This document shows positions 24,773-33,414 of a stretch of DNA of 33,516 nt, one piece after another. The position numbers and the translations under genes are program-made. Each line of letters begins with the position of its first letter. Within the stretch, counting starts at the first letter, position 1. Origin of the DNA: an uncultured Opitutaceae bacterium. Lineage in GTDB: Bacteria > Verrucomicrobiota > Verrucomicrobiia > Opitutales > Opitutaceae. The notes beneath the pieces are model-generated. The model searched no databases and had not been told where the DNA came from. It saw only the letters and a list, made by a program, of their open reading frames with translations. The stretch lies in the NCBI GenBank assembly GCA_903891325.1, contig CAITEC010000006.1, forward strand, positions 1-33,516, read 5' to 3'.

Positions 24773-25411
24773 ATGATGCTGGCCGATCAGCGCAAGGAAT
24801 ACACGCTGGCTGGGCTTTCCGAAAAGGACCTGGCGAAGGATCCCTTTCGCCAATTCGAGCGGTGGTTCCAGGAGGCCGAGGCCGCCAAGATCCCGGAGGC
24901 GAACTCGATGGTCCTGTCCACGTCGGACGCGGACGGTCGGCCATCCGCGCGGGTGGTCCTCCTGAAGGGCGTGGACGGCCGCGGCTTCGTCTTTTACACC
25001 AATTATGAGAGCCGGAAGGGCCGCGCGCTGGACCGCAACCCGGTCGGTTCGCTCCTCTTCGCGTGGCTGCCGCTCGAGCGCCAGGTGATCGTCGAGGGCC
25101 CGGTCGCGAAGGTGGCGCGCGAGGAGAGCGAGACGTATTTCCACAGCCGGCCCCGGATGAGCCAGCTCGGGGCCTGGGCGGCGCAGCAAAGCTCGATCAT
25201 CACGGGCCGCGCGGTGCTCGAGGACAGCCTGAAGGCCGTCGAGAGGAAGTACGCGGGGCGCGAGGTCCCGCTGCCGCCCACCTGGGGCGGCTACCGGCTC
25301 TCGCCGGAGACGATCGAGTTCTGGCAGGGGCGGAAAAGCCGCCTTCACGACCGGCTGCGCTACCGGCGGGACAGCCACGGGGATTGGGCGGTCGAGCGGC
25401 TTGCCCCCTGA
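24773..25411 (+). CDS. pdxH: Pyridoxamine/pyridoxine 5'-phosphate oxidase
   Basis: 212 residues, close to the 218 of E. coli PdxH. It oxidises pyridoxamine or pyridoxine phosphate to pyridoxal 5'-phosphate using FMN. FMN-binding elements RVVLLKG and [10 protein letters not shown] are present. [11 protein letters not shown] is the dimer/active-site block. The C-terminal [16 protein letters not shown] is the diagnostic PNPOx C-terminal motif. The N-terminal REYTL-type motif appears as RKEYTLAGL, fixing the start at ATG 24773 or 24776; ATG 24746 is possible. sixA begins at the base after its stop codon. Confidence 0.95.
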   Translation: MMLADQRKEYTLAGLSEKDLAKDPFRQFERWFQEAEAAKIPEANSMVLSTSDADGRPSARVVLLKGVDGRGFVFYTNYESRKGRALDRNPVGSLLFAWLPLERQVIVEGPVAKVAREESETYFHSRPRMSQLGAWAAQQSSIITGRAVLEDSLKAVERKYAGREVPLPPTWGGYRLSPETIEFWQGRKSRLHDRLRYRRDSHGDWAVERLAP

Positions 25412-25882
25412 ATGCTCTACCTCATCCGCCATGCGCACGCGGTCGACAGCGAGGATGACGACAGCCGCGACCTGAGCTCGGCTGGCCGGACGCAGGTCCG
25501 CCGGCTCGCCTCCTTCCTGCTTCCGAGCGGGCAGTTGAGGCCCGACGAGATATGGCACAGCCCGCTCGCCCGGGCCGTCCAGACGGCGGCGCTCCTGGCC
25601 GAGTGCCTGAAGCTCGACGTGCCGCGGAGGAAGGTCACCGGCCTGAGGTCGGAGGACGACCCGAACGTGATCGCCGGGCGCCTGCCCGATTCCCTCTCCG
25701 TCGCCCTGGTCGGGCACGAGCCGCACCTGGGCTGCCTGGCCTCGCTGCTGGTCACCGGCGAGGTCTTTCCCCCGGCCTTTGCGATGGGAAAGTGCGCAAT
25801 CCTCGCCCTCGAGCGCGTCCGGGAGCGCAACCCCGGCGGGTGGGCGGTCCGCTGGCACATCGGCCCGGAGCTGCTCGTGTGA
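25412..25882 (+). CDS. sixA: Phosphohistidine phosphatase SixA-type
   Basis: 156 residues of the histidine phosphatase superfamily. The catalytic RH motif is R6-H7 (LIRHAHA), and the second histidine is H102 (LVGHEPHLG). Further family residues lie in HSPLARAVQTA, near residues 49-59. The short length and RHAHA variant fit the SixA group, which removes phosphate from phosphohistidine on signalling proteins. A small-molecule phosphatase role cannot be excluded. The start is directly adjacent to the pdxH stop (TGA-ATG), with no room for its own promoter. Confidence 0.88.
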   Translation: MLYLIRHAHAVDSEDDDSRDLSSAGRTQVRRLASFLLPSGQLRPDEIWHSPLARAVQTAALLAECLKLDVPRRKVTGLRSEDDPNVIAGRLPDSLSVALVGHEPHLGCLASLLVTGEVFPPAFAMGKCAILALERVRERNPGGWAVRWHIGPELLV

Positions 25883-25895
25883 GGGCCGCAGTGCG

Positions 25896-26603
25896 ATGAA
25901 ACTTGAGGTGCTTCCCGTGCGGACCGCCGGAGCGGCGGAAAACATGGCCCTGGATTTCCTGCTGCTCCAGCGCCATCCCGGCCCGGCGCTGGCGCGCTTC
26001 CGGCACTACGGCTGGCGGTCGGAGGCCTTCACCTTCGGCTACAGCCAGAAGATTGCGGCGGTTCGCGCGGGGCTTCCCGCCGGCGGGCCCTTCGACCTGT
26101 GCCGGAGGCCGACAGGAGGCGGCGTGGTGGATCACCGGGGCGATTGGACCTACACCCTGGTGATCCCGCGCGGGCACGCCCTCGAGGAGGCGCGCGCCTC
26201 GGAGAGCTACCGGGTTGTCCACGAATGCATTGCGGCGGCCCTGCGCGACCAGGGGATCGCTGCGGTCCTCAAGCCGGCGGCCGCGCCAGCCCCCGGCGAC
26301 GGGTTGCCGGGGATCTGCTTCGAAAAGGCGGAAAACTTCGACGTCGTGAACGAGCGGGGCGGCGCGAAGATCGCGGGCGCCGCGCAGAAGCGAAACAAGC
26401 ACGGGCTGCTCTTCCAGGGCTCGATCTGGCGGCCGGCGGCCGCTGCCGCGGATTGGGAGCGTTTCCACGACGACTTTGCAGCCCGGCTGGCGGCGGCGCT
26501 CGACGCGACGGCCGTCCGCTCGCCCTGGTCGGAATTGAACGAGGACGAGGTGGCCGGGCTGGTCGAGATGTACTCCTCGACCGAGTGGCTCGAGGCCCGG
26601 TGA
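25896..26603 (+). CDS. Lipoate-protein ligase / octanoyltransferase (LplA/LipM family)
   Basis: 235 residues from the ATG at 25896, 13 bases after sixA. It belongs to the biotin/lipoate ligase fold. RRPTGGGVVDH (70-80) is the lipoyl-adenylate loop, and K158 in GAKIAGAAQKRNK is the conserved active-site lysine. C141 in GICFEKAENFD sits where LipM-type octanoyltransferases carry their catalytic cysteine. The protein lacks the C-terminal domain of full LplA. It could therefore transfer octanoate from ACP (LipM-like) or ligate free lipoate; the cysteine leans towards the former. It is cytosolic. It ends three bases from the convergent RlmD/TrmA-type gene. Confidence 0.85.
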   Translation: MKLEVLPVRTAGAAENMALDFLLLQRHPGPALARFRHYGWRSEAFTFGYSQKIAAVRAGLPAGGPFDLCRRPTGGGVVDHRGDWTYTLVIPRGHALEEARASESYRVVHECIAAALRDQGIAAVLKPAAAPAPGDGLPGICFEKAENFDVVNERGGAKIAGAAQKRNKHGLLFQGSIWRPAAAAADWERFHDDFAARLAAALDATAVRSPWSELNEDEVAGLVEMYSSTEWLEAR

Positions 26604-26606
26604 GGG

Positions 26607-27854
26607 TCAGGAGAGCGTGATCACGCACTCGAGGTGCCGGGTCTGCGGGAAGAGGTCGAAGGGCTGCACGCGCCTGAGCGCGTAGCCCGCGGCGGTAAAG
26701 TGGCGCAGGTCGCGCATCTGGGTGGCCGGGTCGCAGCTCACGTAGACCACGGCGCGCGGCCGGAAGGCGAAGAGCTGGCGCAGGAAGGACTCGTCGCAGC
26801 CTTTCCGGGGCGGGTCGATCACGACGACCGTGTCGGCGGCCGGAAAGTCCAGGCCCGCGAAAAGGTTGGCGGCGTCGCCCGCGATGAAGGCCGCATTGGA
26901 GATCCCGTTGGCCGCCGCGTTCTCCCGGGCGAAGGCGACGCTCGAATCGCTGATCTCGATCCCCGCCACCTTCTCGAACCCGCCGGCCGCGCCGAGGGCG
27001 AAAAGCCCGCTGCCGCAGTAGCAGTCCGCGAGGTAGCGCGCCCCGCTCCCGGCCGCCTCCGCGCGGACGTGGTCGACGAAGGCGGGCAGGATGAAGGGGT
27101 TGTTCTGGAAAAAGTCGCGCGCGAGGAAGCGCAGCCTCAGCGACCCGACTTCCTCGGTGACAATCGCGTCGTAGTCGGTGGTCACGACCCCGGCGGCGTC
27201 GCGCAGCAGGACGGTCCCGCCGCGCTCATAGCCGCCCGCCGCGGCCTTTTCCCGGACGGAGGCCCGGACCCCGGCCAGGCGCGCATTGATCGCCTCGGTG
27301 GCGATGTCGCAGCGGGGCACGTCCACCAGCTCGAAGCGCGATCCCTGGCGCAGGAAGCCGATCGGGATCCCGCCGCCGTCCTCGCCCGCCCGCGGCGCGG
27401 CGAAGTGGGGCGTGATCTTCGAGCGGTAGCCGAACTCGCGCGGCGACCCGATGACCGGCTCGACGGGGAATTCCAACCCGGCCATGTGCTCCAGCAGCTC
27501 GGCGACCTGCCGGCGCTTCCACTCAAGCTGGGCGGGATAGGCCAGGTGCTGGTACTGGCAGCCGCCGCAGCGCCCGAAGAGGGGGCAGCGCGCCGCCACC
27601 CGTTCCGGGGATGGCTTGAGGACCTCGATCAGGTCGGCCTCGGAATAATTGGCGTGGTTGCGGTACACGCGGGCCCGGACCGTCTCCCCGGGCAGGGTGA
27701 AGGGCAGCATCACGACCCAGTTTCCGCCGTCGACCGGGACCCGGCCCAGGCCGAGGCCCAGGTTGGTGAGCGTGGAAACCTCCAGCTCGATCTCCTGGTG
27801 ATAGGCGAAGGGATGGGCGTTGAATTTTTTCTTTTTGAACACGGGGGAATTCAA
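26607..27854 (-). CDS. 23S rRNA (uracil-5-)-methyltransferase, RlmD/TrmA family
   Basis: 415 residues. An N-terminal TRAM domain (about 20-85) precedes the 4Fe-4S ligands C90, C96, C99 (CPLFGRCGGC) and C182 (VPRC). The methyltransferase has DCYCGSG as motif I, DPPRKGCD, and the nucleophile C374 in YVSCDP that attacks uracil C6. It makes m5U in rRNA; which position (RlmC- or RlmD-like) cannot be read. The first codon is TTG at 27854 (MNSPVF); the in-frame GTG at 27842 is an alternative start. It diverges from the SpoU-type gene across only 38 bases. Confidence 0.92.
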   Translation of the reverse strand: MNSPVFKKKKFNAHPFAYHQEIELEVSTLTNLGLGLGRVPVDGGNWVVMLPFTLPGETVRARVYRNHANYSEADLIEVLKPSPERVAARCPLFGRCGGCQYQHLAYPAQLEWKRRQVAELLEHMAGLEFPVEPVIGSPREFGYRSKITPHFAAPRAGEDGGGIPIGFLRQGSRFELVDVPRCDIATEAINARLAGVRASVREKAAAGGYERGGTVLLRDAAGVVTTDYDAIVTEEVGSLRLRFLARDFFQNNPFILPAFVDHVRAEAAGSGARYLADCYCGSGLFALGAAGGFEKVAGIEISDSSVAFARENAAANGISNAAFIAGDAANLFAGLDFPAADTVVVIDPPRKGCDESFLRQLFAFRPRAVVYVSCDPATQMRDLRHFTAAGYALRRVQPFDLFPQTRHLECVITLS

Positions 27855-27892
27855 GAGATGCTCTGGCCCGCCCCCGGGTTCAAACCAATCCC

Positions 27893-28696
27893 ATGCCGCC
27901 CGAAAAAATCACCAGCCTGCAGAACCCCCGCCTGAAGGAGCTCGTGAAGCTCCGCGACCGCCGGGCGCGGGACGAGGCCGGCACCTTCCTTATCGAGGGG
28001 TACAGGGAAATAACCCGCGCGCTCGAGAAGGGCGTCGCCCTGCGCGAGCTCTATTTCGCGCCGGACTGGTTCCTCGGCGAGAACGAGCCGGCGGTCATGG
28101 CCCGGGCGGAGGCGGCCGGGGCGAAGCTTTTCGAACTGTCGAAGGACGCCTTCGCGAAGGCCGCCTACCGTGACCGGCCGGACGGGCTCCTGGCAGTGGC
28201 GCCGCAGTGGCGGCGCACGCTCGGGGAACTGGCGGCGTCGCCGAGTCCCCTCCTGCTCGTGGTCGAGGCGATCGAGAAGCCCGGCAACCTCGGGACCATC
28301 CTGCGCAGCGCCGACGCGGCGGGTTGCGACGCGGTGATCGTCTGCGACCAGGTCACCGACATCTTCAACCCGAACGTCGTCCGCGCCTCCACCGGCGTCC
28401 TCTTCTCCGTCCCCTGCATTGTCGCCGAGAACGACGGCGTCCTGGCCTGGCTCCGGCAGCGGGGGATCCGGATTGCCGCCACGACCCCTTCGGCGACCGA
28501 TCTTTACACGGGCGCGGACCTGAGGGGTCCGCTGGCGATCGTGATGGGCAGCGAGCAGTACGGGCTGAGCGACTTCTGGCTGAAGAACGCCGACCAGGCC
28601 CTGCGGATCCCCATGGCCGGCCACGCCGACTCCCTGAATGTGGCCATGGCGGCGACCATCGCCCTCTTCGAGGCGGTCAGGCAGAGGACAATTTAG
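27893..28696 (+). CDS. SpoU/TrmH-family RNA 2'-O-methyltransferase
   Basis: 267 residues. The N-terminal substrate-binding domain (about 5-100; ITSLQNPRLKELVKLRDRR) is the usual SpoU_sub-bind/L30e-like domain. The SPOUT knot follows with motif 1 EKPGNLGTILRSADAAG, motif 2 IVMGSEQYGLSDFW and motif 3 IPMAGHADSLNVAMAATIAL. It transfers a methyl group to a ribose 2'-OH in rRNA or tRNA; RlmB-like or TsnR-like targets are possible. Its last 20 bases overlap the 3' end of oleD on the other strand. Confidence 0.92.
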   Translation: MPPEKITSLQNPRLKELVKLRDRRARDEAGTFLIEGYREITRALEKGVALRELYFAPDWFLGENEPAVMARAEAAGAKLFELSKDAFAKAAYRDRPDGLLAVAPQWRRTLGELAASPSPLLLVVEAIEKPGNLGTILRSADAAGCDAVIVCDQVTDIFNPNVVRASTGVLFSVPCIVAENDGVLAWLRQRGIRIAATTPSATDLYTGADLRGPLAIVMGSEQYGLSDFWLKNADQALRIPMAGHADSLNVAMAATIALFEAVRQRTI

Positions 28697-29660
28697 CGAC
28701 CAGGTCCGCCGTTCCCTCGGCCATGCTGATCCGCGGCGAATAACCGAGATCGCGGCGGGCCGCGGAAATATCAAACCAGTGGTCCTTCGCCAACTCGGAG
28801 GCCACGAAGCGGGTGATCGGGGGCTCTCCCTTCAGCGGCAGCACCCGCCACGCAAGCTCTGCCGCGGCTCCGAACGCCCGGGCGGCCCGGAGCGAAATCC
28901 GCCGCGTGACCGGCGGCTCGCCGAGGGCCGTGAGCAGGGCGTTGATCCACTCCCAGAGAAGGACGGGCTCGCCGTTGGTGATGAAGTAGGCCCGTCCCCC
29001 CGCGCCCCGGGGCGCCGCGCGCTCGGCGCAGAGATGGGCGTCCACTGCGTTCTCGACGTGGACCATGTCCACGCGGTTCCCGCCATTCCCGACGATCCGC
29101 AGGCGGCCGGACCGGGCGCCGGCCAGGACGCGGGGAACGAGGTGCGGGTCGCCGGGGCCCCAGATCAGGTGCGGACGGAGCGCCACCGTCAGGAGGGTCG
29201 GGGAATTTGCGACGAGGACTTCCCGCTCCGCTTCCGCCTTGGTCAGCGCGTAGGCGCTCGGGCAGCGCGTCGTGAGCGGGAGCGACTCGTTCCCGCCGGC
29301 AATGTCGCGGCCGTTGTAGACGACGCTCGGCGTGCTCGTGAACACCAGCCGAGGAACCCCCTGCGCGCGGCACGCGTCGATGACCGCCCGGGTGCCCAGG
29401 ACGTTGGCGCGGTGGAAATCCGCGGCGCGGCCGGCCACCCCCACCTTCGCGCCGACGTGGAAGACGGTGCCGGTCTCCGCGCAGGCCTCGCGGACGGCGG
29501 CCGCGTCGGTGAGGTCGGCCTGGATCACGCGGACCCCGCGTGCCTCGAGGTCCGGAGCCGGCTTGCGGCAGAGGACGGCGACGCCGCGGCCCTCGGCCAG
29601 CAGGCGCTCGACCAGCCTGCGCCCCAGGAATCCCGTGCCCCCGGTGACCAGGGTCCTCAC
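28677..29660 (-). CDS. oleD: OleD-like NAD(P)-dependent 2-alkyl-3-ketoacid reductase
   Basis: 327 residues of the extended SDR/3-beta-HSD family. The cofactor loop is TGGTGFLG (6-13), with catalytic S109, Y137 and K141 (YALTK). In head-to-head olefin synthesis OleD reduces the 2-alkyl-3-ketoacid made by OleA to the 3-hydroxyacid used by OleC. Assignment rests on fold plus coupling to oleC: the GTG start overlaps the oleC stop as GTGA (29657-29660). On sequence alone it could be another sterol- or sugar-type epimerase. Its 3' end overlaps the SpoU-type gene by 20 bases. Confidence 0.82.
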   Translation of the reverse strand: MRTLVTGGTGFLGRRLVERLLAEGRGVAVLCRKPAPDLEARGVRVIQADLTDAAAVREACAETGTVFHVGAKVGVAGRAADFHRANVLGTRAVIDACRAQGVPRLVFTSTPSVVYNGRDIAGGNESLPLTTRCPSAYALTKAEAEREVLVANSPTLLTVALRPHLIWGPGDPHLVPRVLAGARSGRLRIVGNGGNRVDMVHVENAVDAHLCAERAAPRGAGGRAYFITNGEPVLLWEWINALLTALGEPPVTRRISLRAARAFGAAAELAWRVLPLKGEPPITRFVASELAKDHWFDISAARRDLGYSPRISMAEGTADLVAKLSSA

Positions 29661-31291
29661 GGGGCCGGCCCCCCCGTTTCGTGCGCCGTCGCGGCCGCCG
29701 CCCAGCGGGCCAGCGCCAGCCGGTGGATCTTCGCATTGTGGCGGACGTCCATCGGAAACCGCGGGTTGAAGTAAAAGCGCGTGATCGCGGAGGTCTGCGG
29801 GTGGGCGGCCGCGAGGGCCCCGAGTTCGGCGGCCAGGGCGGCGGCATCCGCGGCGCCGGCGGCCCGCGCCTCGGCGACTATCGCCGGGACCTGGTTCCCG
29901 CGCGGTCCCAGCCCGATCAGGGCGCAGCGCGCCGCGCGCGGATGCGCGCGGAAGACGCGCTCGCAGGGCTCGGTGTGCATCGTGCCGGAGGGCGTCTCCA
30001 CCCGCTCGGCGGCCCGGCCGCAGAACCAGAGGGCTCCGGCTGCGTCGCGAAAGCCGCAGTCGCCCATCCGGTGCCAGACCTCGCCACCCGGTCCCCGGAT
30101 CTTCGCCCGGCGCGTTGCCTCCGGAAGGCTGTCGTACTCGCGGCTGACGACCGGCCCGCTCACGATGATCTCGCCGATATCACCGTCGGGCAGCTCGCGG
30201 GCGTCCCCGAGCGCGGCGATCGGCTCGTCGGAAAGGGCGATGATCTTCACGGATATTCCCGAGAGGGGACGGCCGACCGGCGCGCCGCCGGTGGACCGCA
30301 GGTCCGGGTTGCTGATCGACGAGACCGGGAGCGCCTCGGTTGCGCCGTAGGGGCTGTGAAGCCGGCCGTTGGGAAGGAAGACCGGCGCGTCCGACCAGAC
30401 GGAGGCCGGGACGGGAGCGCCCGCGCAGAGCACCCGGCGCAGGCCGGGGAGTGTGATCCCGCGCGCCCGGCAATGGTCGAAGATGATTCGCCAGAGGGTG
30501 GGCGAGCCGAAGGAGTTGGTGACCTTCTCCTGGCGGATCGCCTGGACGATCGCCGCGGGGTCCGCGGCGGCGGGGCGCCTGGGATCGAGCTCGGGAACGA
30601 CGGTGGTCATCCCGAGCGCCGGGTTGAAGAGCGCGAAGACGGGAAGGAGCGGGAGGTCGACCTCCCCGGGGGCGATTTCATAGGTGTCGCGGATCAGGCG
30701 GACCTGGGCCTCGAACATCCCGTGGTCGTAGCGGACACCCTTGGGACTGCCCGTGGACCCGGAGGTGAAGAGGATGGCGGCGGGGTCCCCGGCGGCGCAG
30801 TGGGCGATCGCGGAATCGGCGATCGCCGGCCCCCCGGGCCCGATCCGGGCGACGAGCGAGGAACTGGCCGGGACGCGGATGGCGACGCTCCGAAAATCCC
30901 GCCGCAGGACGCGGCTGATCAGCTGCGCGAGCGGGAGCCCGACAAGCGCGCGCGGTTGGGTCCGGCGCACGCATTCCAGGAACGAGGAAAGGCGCATGCC
31001 CGGGTCGATCACGACGGGGACGGCCCCGATCCGGAAAAGCGCGAAGACCGAGGCGATGAGGGGAAGCCCCGGCCGGACCATGATCAGCGTGCGGTCGCCG
31101 CGGCCAATCCCGCGGGCGGCGAGGCGGCCGGCCCAGGCGCCGACCTCGGCGTCCAGCTCCGCGAAGGTGAGCGAGAGATAGTCGATGTCGCCGCCGGGGG
31201 TTCGGCCCCGCGGGACCCTCAGGGCCGCGCCCTGCGGCCGCGCACGCGCCCTATCGCCGAGGTGGCGGCCGATGTTCGCGTTGGGATTCAA
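29657..31291 (-). CDS. oleC: OleC-like beta-lactone synthetase (AMP-forming ligase family)
   Basis: 544 residues of the ANL superfamily. The ATP-binding loop is AAILFTSGSTGSPKG (171-185), the A5 motif is YGATEALPVS (315-324), and HRMGDCGF carries the ribose-binding aspartate. OleC-specific segments include the NIGRHL opening, MVRPG, VPVVIDPG, FALFNPALGMTTV-x-P and the C-terminal FPMDVRHNAKIHR with the conserved lysine. OleC converts 2-alkyl-3-hydroxyacids to beta-lactones, which OleB decarboxylates to long-chain alkenes. The start is a TTG at 31291, 20 bases after the ribonuclease D stop; longer frames upstream only shadow that gene. Coupled to oleD by GTGA. Confidence 0.88.
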   Translation of the reverse strand: MNPNANIGRHLGDRARARPQGAALRVPRGRTPGGDIDYLSLTFAELDAEVGAWAGRLAARGIGRGDRTLIMVRPGLPLIASVFALFRIGAVPVVIDPGMRLSSFLECVRRTQPRALVGLPLAQLISRVLRRDFRSVAIRVPASSSLVARIGPGGPAIADSAIAHCAAGDPAAILFTSGSTGSPKGVRYDHGMFEAQVRLIRDTYEIAPGEVDLPLLPVFALFNPALGMTTVVPELDPRRPAAADPAAIVQAIRQEKVTNSFGSPTLWRIIFDHCRARGITLPGLRRVLCAGAPVPASVWSDAPVFLPNGRLHSPYGATEALPVSSISNPDLRSTGGAPVGRPLSGISVKIIALSDEPIAALGDARELPDGDIGEIIVSGPVVSREYDSLPEATRRAKIRGPGGEVWHRMGDCGFRDAAGALWFCGRAAERVETPSGTMHTEPCERVFRAHPRAARCALIGLGPRGNQVPAIVAEARAAGAADAAALAAELGALAAAHPQTSAITRFYFNPRFPMDVRHNAKIHRLALARWAAAATAHETGGPAP

Positions 31292-31311
31292 GGAATCCGG
31301 CTCGCGCGCCC

Positions 31312-32496
31312 TCAGTCGGCCAGCGACGGGACGCCCCGCAGCAGGTCGGCCTGCCAGGGAAGGAGCAATGAATCGAGATTCCCGGGGGAGCGCGCGATCT
31401 GCACGAGCTGCGCGCGATTGGCGATCAGGGTCGACTCGATCTTGAGCCCGGCCGCGATCTTGTCGCGGTCCGCCTTGATCCGGTCGAGCCGGGCGACCTC
31501 GGACTGGGTGAGCGGCGCGTGGCTGGAGTCTCTCCCGGGCCGGCGGGGCAGGGTGCGGGGGTCGCGCTCGAGGCCGGCGCGGACGGCCTCGACCAGCGAG
31601 GGGAATATCCGCCCGTGGCGCTTGCCGAGGTTGACGTCGCGGAGGATCTGCTCGACCGAGTCCTCGGTGTCCGCCGCGAAGGAGACCCGGAGGAGCAGGT
31701 CCGTCGAGCAGACCTTGAAAGGAGGCGTGTCGAGCTGCTGGGCCTGGCGCTCCCTCCAGTGCCAGACGGCGTGGAGGACTCCCTGGCCGCGGGCGCGGAG
31801 TTTCTCGGATTTTCCGATCCGCCAGTCGTTCTCGGTCGCCGGTGCAAAGCCCTCGGTTCCGGCGGCGATCTGCGCCCGGCACTGCTGGTCGAGCCACTTG
31901 AGCCGGTTGAGCCGGGTCAGGTCCTTGGTCAGCAGGTCGCGGAGCGCGGGTAGGTGCCAGACGTCGAGCGCCGCATAGTCGAGCAGCTTGGGGGTGAGCG
32001 GCCGCTTCGACCAGTTCGCCTTCTGGCTGTCCTTGTCGAGCTTGACGCCGAAATTATCCTCCAGGAGCGAGGCCAGGCCGATCCGCTTCAGGCCCAGGAG
32101 CTGCGCGGCGAGCATCGTGTCGAAGATGCTCTGCGCCCGGAAGCCGCAGCGGTCGTGGAGGAGCCTCAGGTCGAAGTCGCTGCCGTGCATGACCAGGTGC
32201 TTCTTGGCGAGGAGCTGCCAGAGGGGCTTCAGGTCCAGGGGCGCGAGGACGTCGACCAGGTAGATGTCCTTGCCGACAAGGAACTGCAGGAGGCAGACCC
32301 GCACCCGGTAGTGGAACATGTTGTCGGCCTCGGTATCGAGGCAGGCCTCGTCGGCGCGCTCGAGCGCGGCCAGCAGGGGTTCAAGCTGGCCCGGCCTGTC
32401 AATCAATTGGTAGCCGGTGGGGCGGAGGGGGGCGCTCACGCCGAGCAGGCGGCGCACCGGATGCGGCAGAAAACGGGAAATCATCGAAACAGGCAC
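31312..32496 (-). CDS. rnd: Ribonuclease D (DEDDy 3'-5' exonuclease with HRDC domain)
   Basis: 394 residues. The exonuclease core carries D54-x-E56 (CLDTEAD), D109 (HGSDFDL) and Y174-x3-D178 (DYAALD), the DEDDy signature. A HRDC helical domain follows (about 215-300; VLHAVWHWRERQAQQLDTPP), with a second helical region at the C-terminus. It trims tRNA precursors and other structured RNA 3' ends. The start is GTG 32496 or the in-frame ATG 32484 (MISRF). It lies between an HDAC-family gene (54 bases upstream) and oleC (20 bases downstream), probably cotranscribed, with no obvious shared function. Confidence 0.92.
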   Translation of the reverse strand: MPVSMISRFLPHPVRRLLGVSAPLRPTGYQLIDRPGQLEPLLAALERADEACLDTEADNMFHYRVRVCLLQFLVGKDIYLVDVLAPLDLKPLWQLLAKKHLVMHGSDFDLRLLHDRCGFRAQSIFDTMLAAQLLGLKRIGLASLLEDNFGVKLDKDSQKANWSKRPLTPKLLDYAALDVWHLPALRDLLTKDLTRLNRLKWLDQQCRAQIAAGTEGFAPATENDWRIGKSEKLRARGQGVLHAVWHWRERQAQQLDTPPFKVCSTDLLLRVSFAADTEDSVEQILRDVNLGKRHGRIFPSLVEAVRAGLERDPRTLPRRPGRDSSHAPLTQSEVARLDRIKADRDKIAAGLKIESTLIANRAQLVQIARSPGNLDSLLLPWQADLLRGVPSLAD

Positions 32497-32550
32497 TGAC
32501 CCTGAACAAAGGAAGCCCTCAGGCGAAGCTAATAAAGCGGGAGATTTCCG

Positions 32551-33414
32551 TCAGGAGGCCCAGGCGCCCAGGAAGGCCGAGATAAGACCGGGCAGGTCCG
32601 GGCTGTAGCCCCCCTCCAGGATGGCCGCCGTCGGAAGCCCGGCATCCCGGATCCACCGGCCGAGCGAGGCGAAGTCCTCCGCCTCCAGCGTCATCTCGGT
32701 GATCGGGTCCTGCGCGTAGGCGTCGAAGCCGGCCGAGACGAGCACCAGGTCGGGATGGAAGTCCACGATCGCGTCCCAGGAGGCCCGGAGCGCCCGGCAG
32801 TGGAGGTCCCGGTCGGCATTCGGGGGGATTGGCCAGTTTCTGCAATTGGCGTCGTCCCGGGAGCCGGTGCCCGGGTAGGCGGGGTACTGGTGGACCGAGC
32901 AGTACAGGAAGCCGCTGCGGCCCCGAAGGATAGCCTCCGTCCCGTTGCCGTGGTGGGCGTCGAAATCCCAGACGGCCACCCGCTCGGCGGCGTGGTCGCG
33001 CCTGGCGGCCAGGGCCGCGATCGCGACCTGGTTGAGGTAGCAGAACCCCATCGCGCTTCCGGCCGTGGCGTGGTGCCCGGGGGGGCGCATCAGGGAAAAG
33101 GCCGCCCCGCCGTGCGTCAGGGCGTGGTGCGTCGCATCCAGGGCGGCGCCGACGGCGCGGCGGGCGTGCATTGCGATCGCCGGATAGGCCGCGGTGTCCG
33201 GGTCGAAGTCCCGCGCCTCGTCCAGCCGCGCGAGGTGGGCCTTCGTGTGGGCCAGGAGAAGCGTGGCGGCGGTCACCTCCACCACCGGTTCCCGCCATCC
33301 CCATTCGGGGTGCGCATCCCGAAGATGCCGGGCGGACTCGGTAACGCGTGCCGGGCGCTCGGGATGCCCGGCCGCGCCGTACTCTGCGCAGCGGGGGTCG
33401 TGGAGGATCAGCAT
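32551..33414 (-). CDS. Histone deacetylase-superfamily amidohydrolase
   Basis: 287 residues from the ATG at 33414, which places HPERP near residue 17 as usual; TTG 33456 would add 14 residues. Zinc-site residues are D152 and H154 (DFDAHHGNGT) and D231 (SAGFDA). The general acid-base pair is H114-H115 (PPGHHA), and Y270 (EGGY) is the transition-state tyrosine. All catalytic positions are present. Bacterial members deacetylate acetylated polyamines, small amides or proteins (AcuC-like); the target is not evident. There is no signal peptide. It is the first visible gene of the rnd-oleC-oleD run. Confidence 0.92.
   Translation of the reverse strand: MLILHDPRCAEYGAAGHPERPARVTESARHLRDAHPEWGWREPVVEVTAATLLLAHTKAHLARLDEARDFDPDTAAYPAIAMHARRAVGAALDATHHALTHGGAAFSLMRPPGHHATAGSAMGFCYLNQVAIAALAARRDHAAERVAVWDFDAHHGNGTEAILRGRSGFLYCSVHQYPAYPGTGSRDDANCRNWPIPPNADRDLHCRALRASWDAIVDFHPDLVLVSAGFDAYAQDPITEMTLEAEDFASLGRWIRDAGLPTAAILEGGYSPDLPGLISAFLGAWAS

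Noticed and set aside
22003-24774. A single 923-codon open frame covering both the GH88 and M20 peptidase region
   Set aside because: Only the last 472 codons look like protein (GH88). The upstream half is a low-complexity Arg/Pro-rich shadow of the M20 peptidase gene in another frame.
29657-31897. A longer oleC frame starting at 31897
   Set aside because: The extra 200 codons overlie ribonuclease D on the same strand and are Arg/Ala-rich without motifs. The conserved NIGRHL start lies at 31291.
29681-31978. A 765-codon plus-strand open frame opposite oleC
   Set aside because: Composition is that of an antisense shadow. The opposite strand has clear adenylate-forming ligase motifs.
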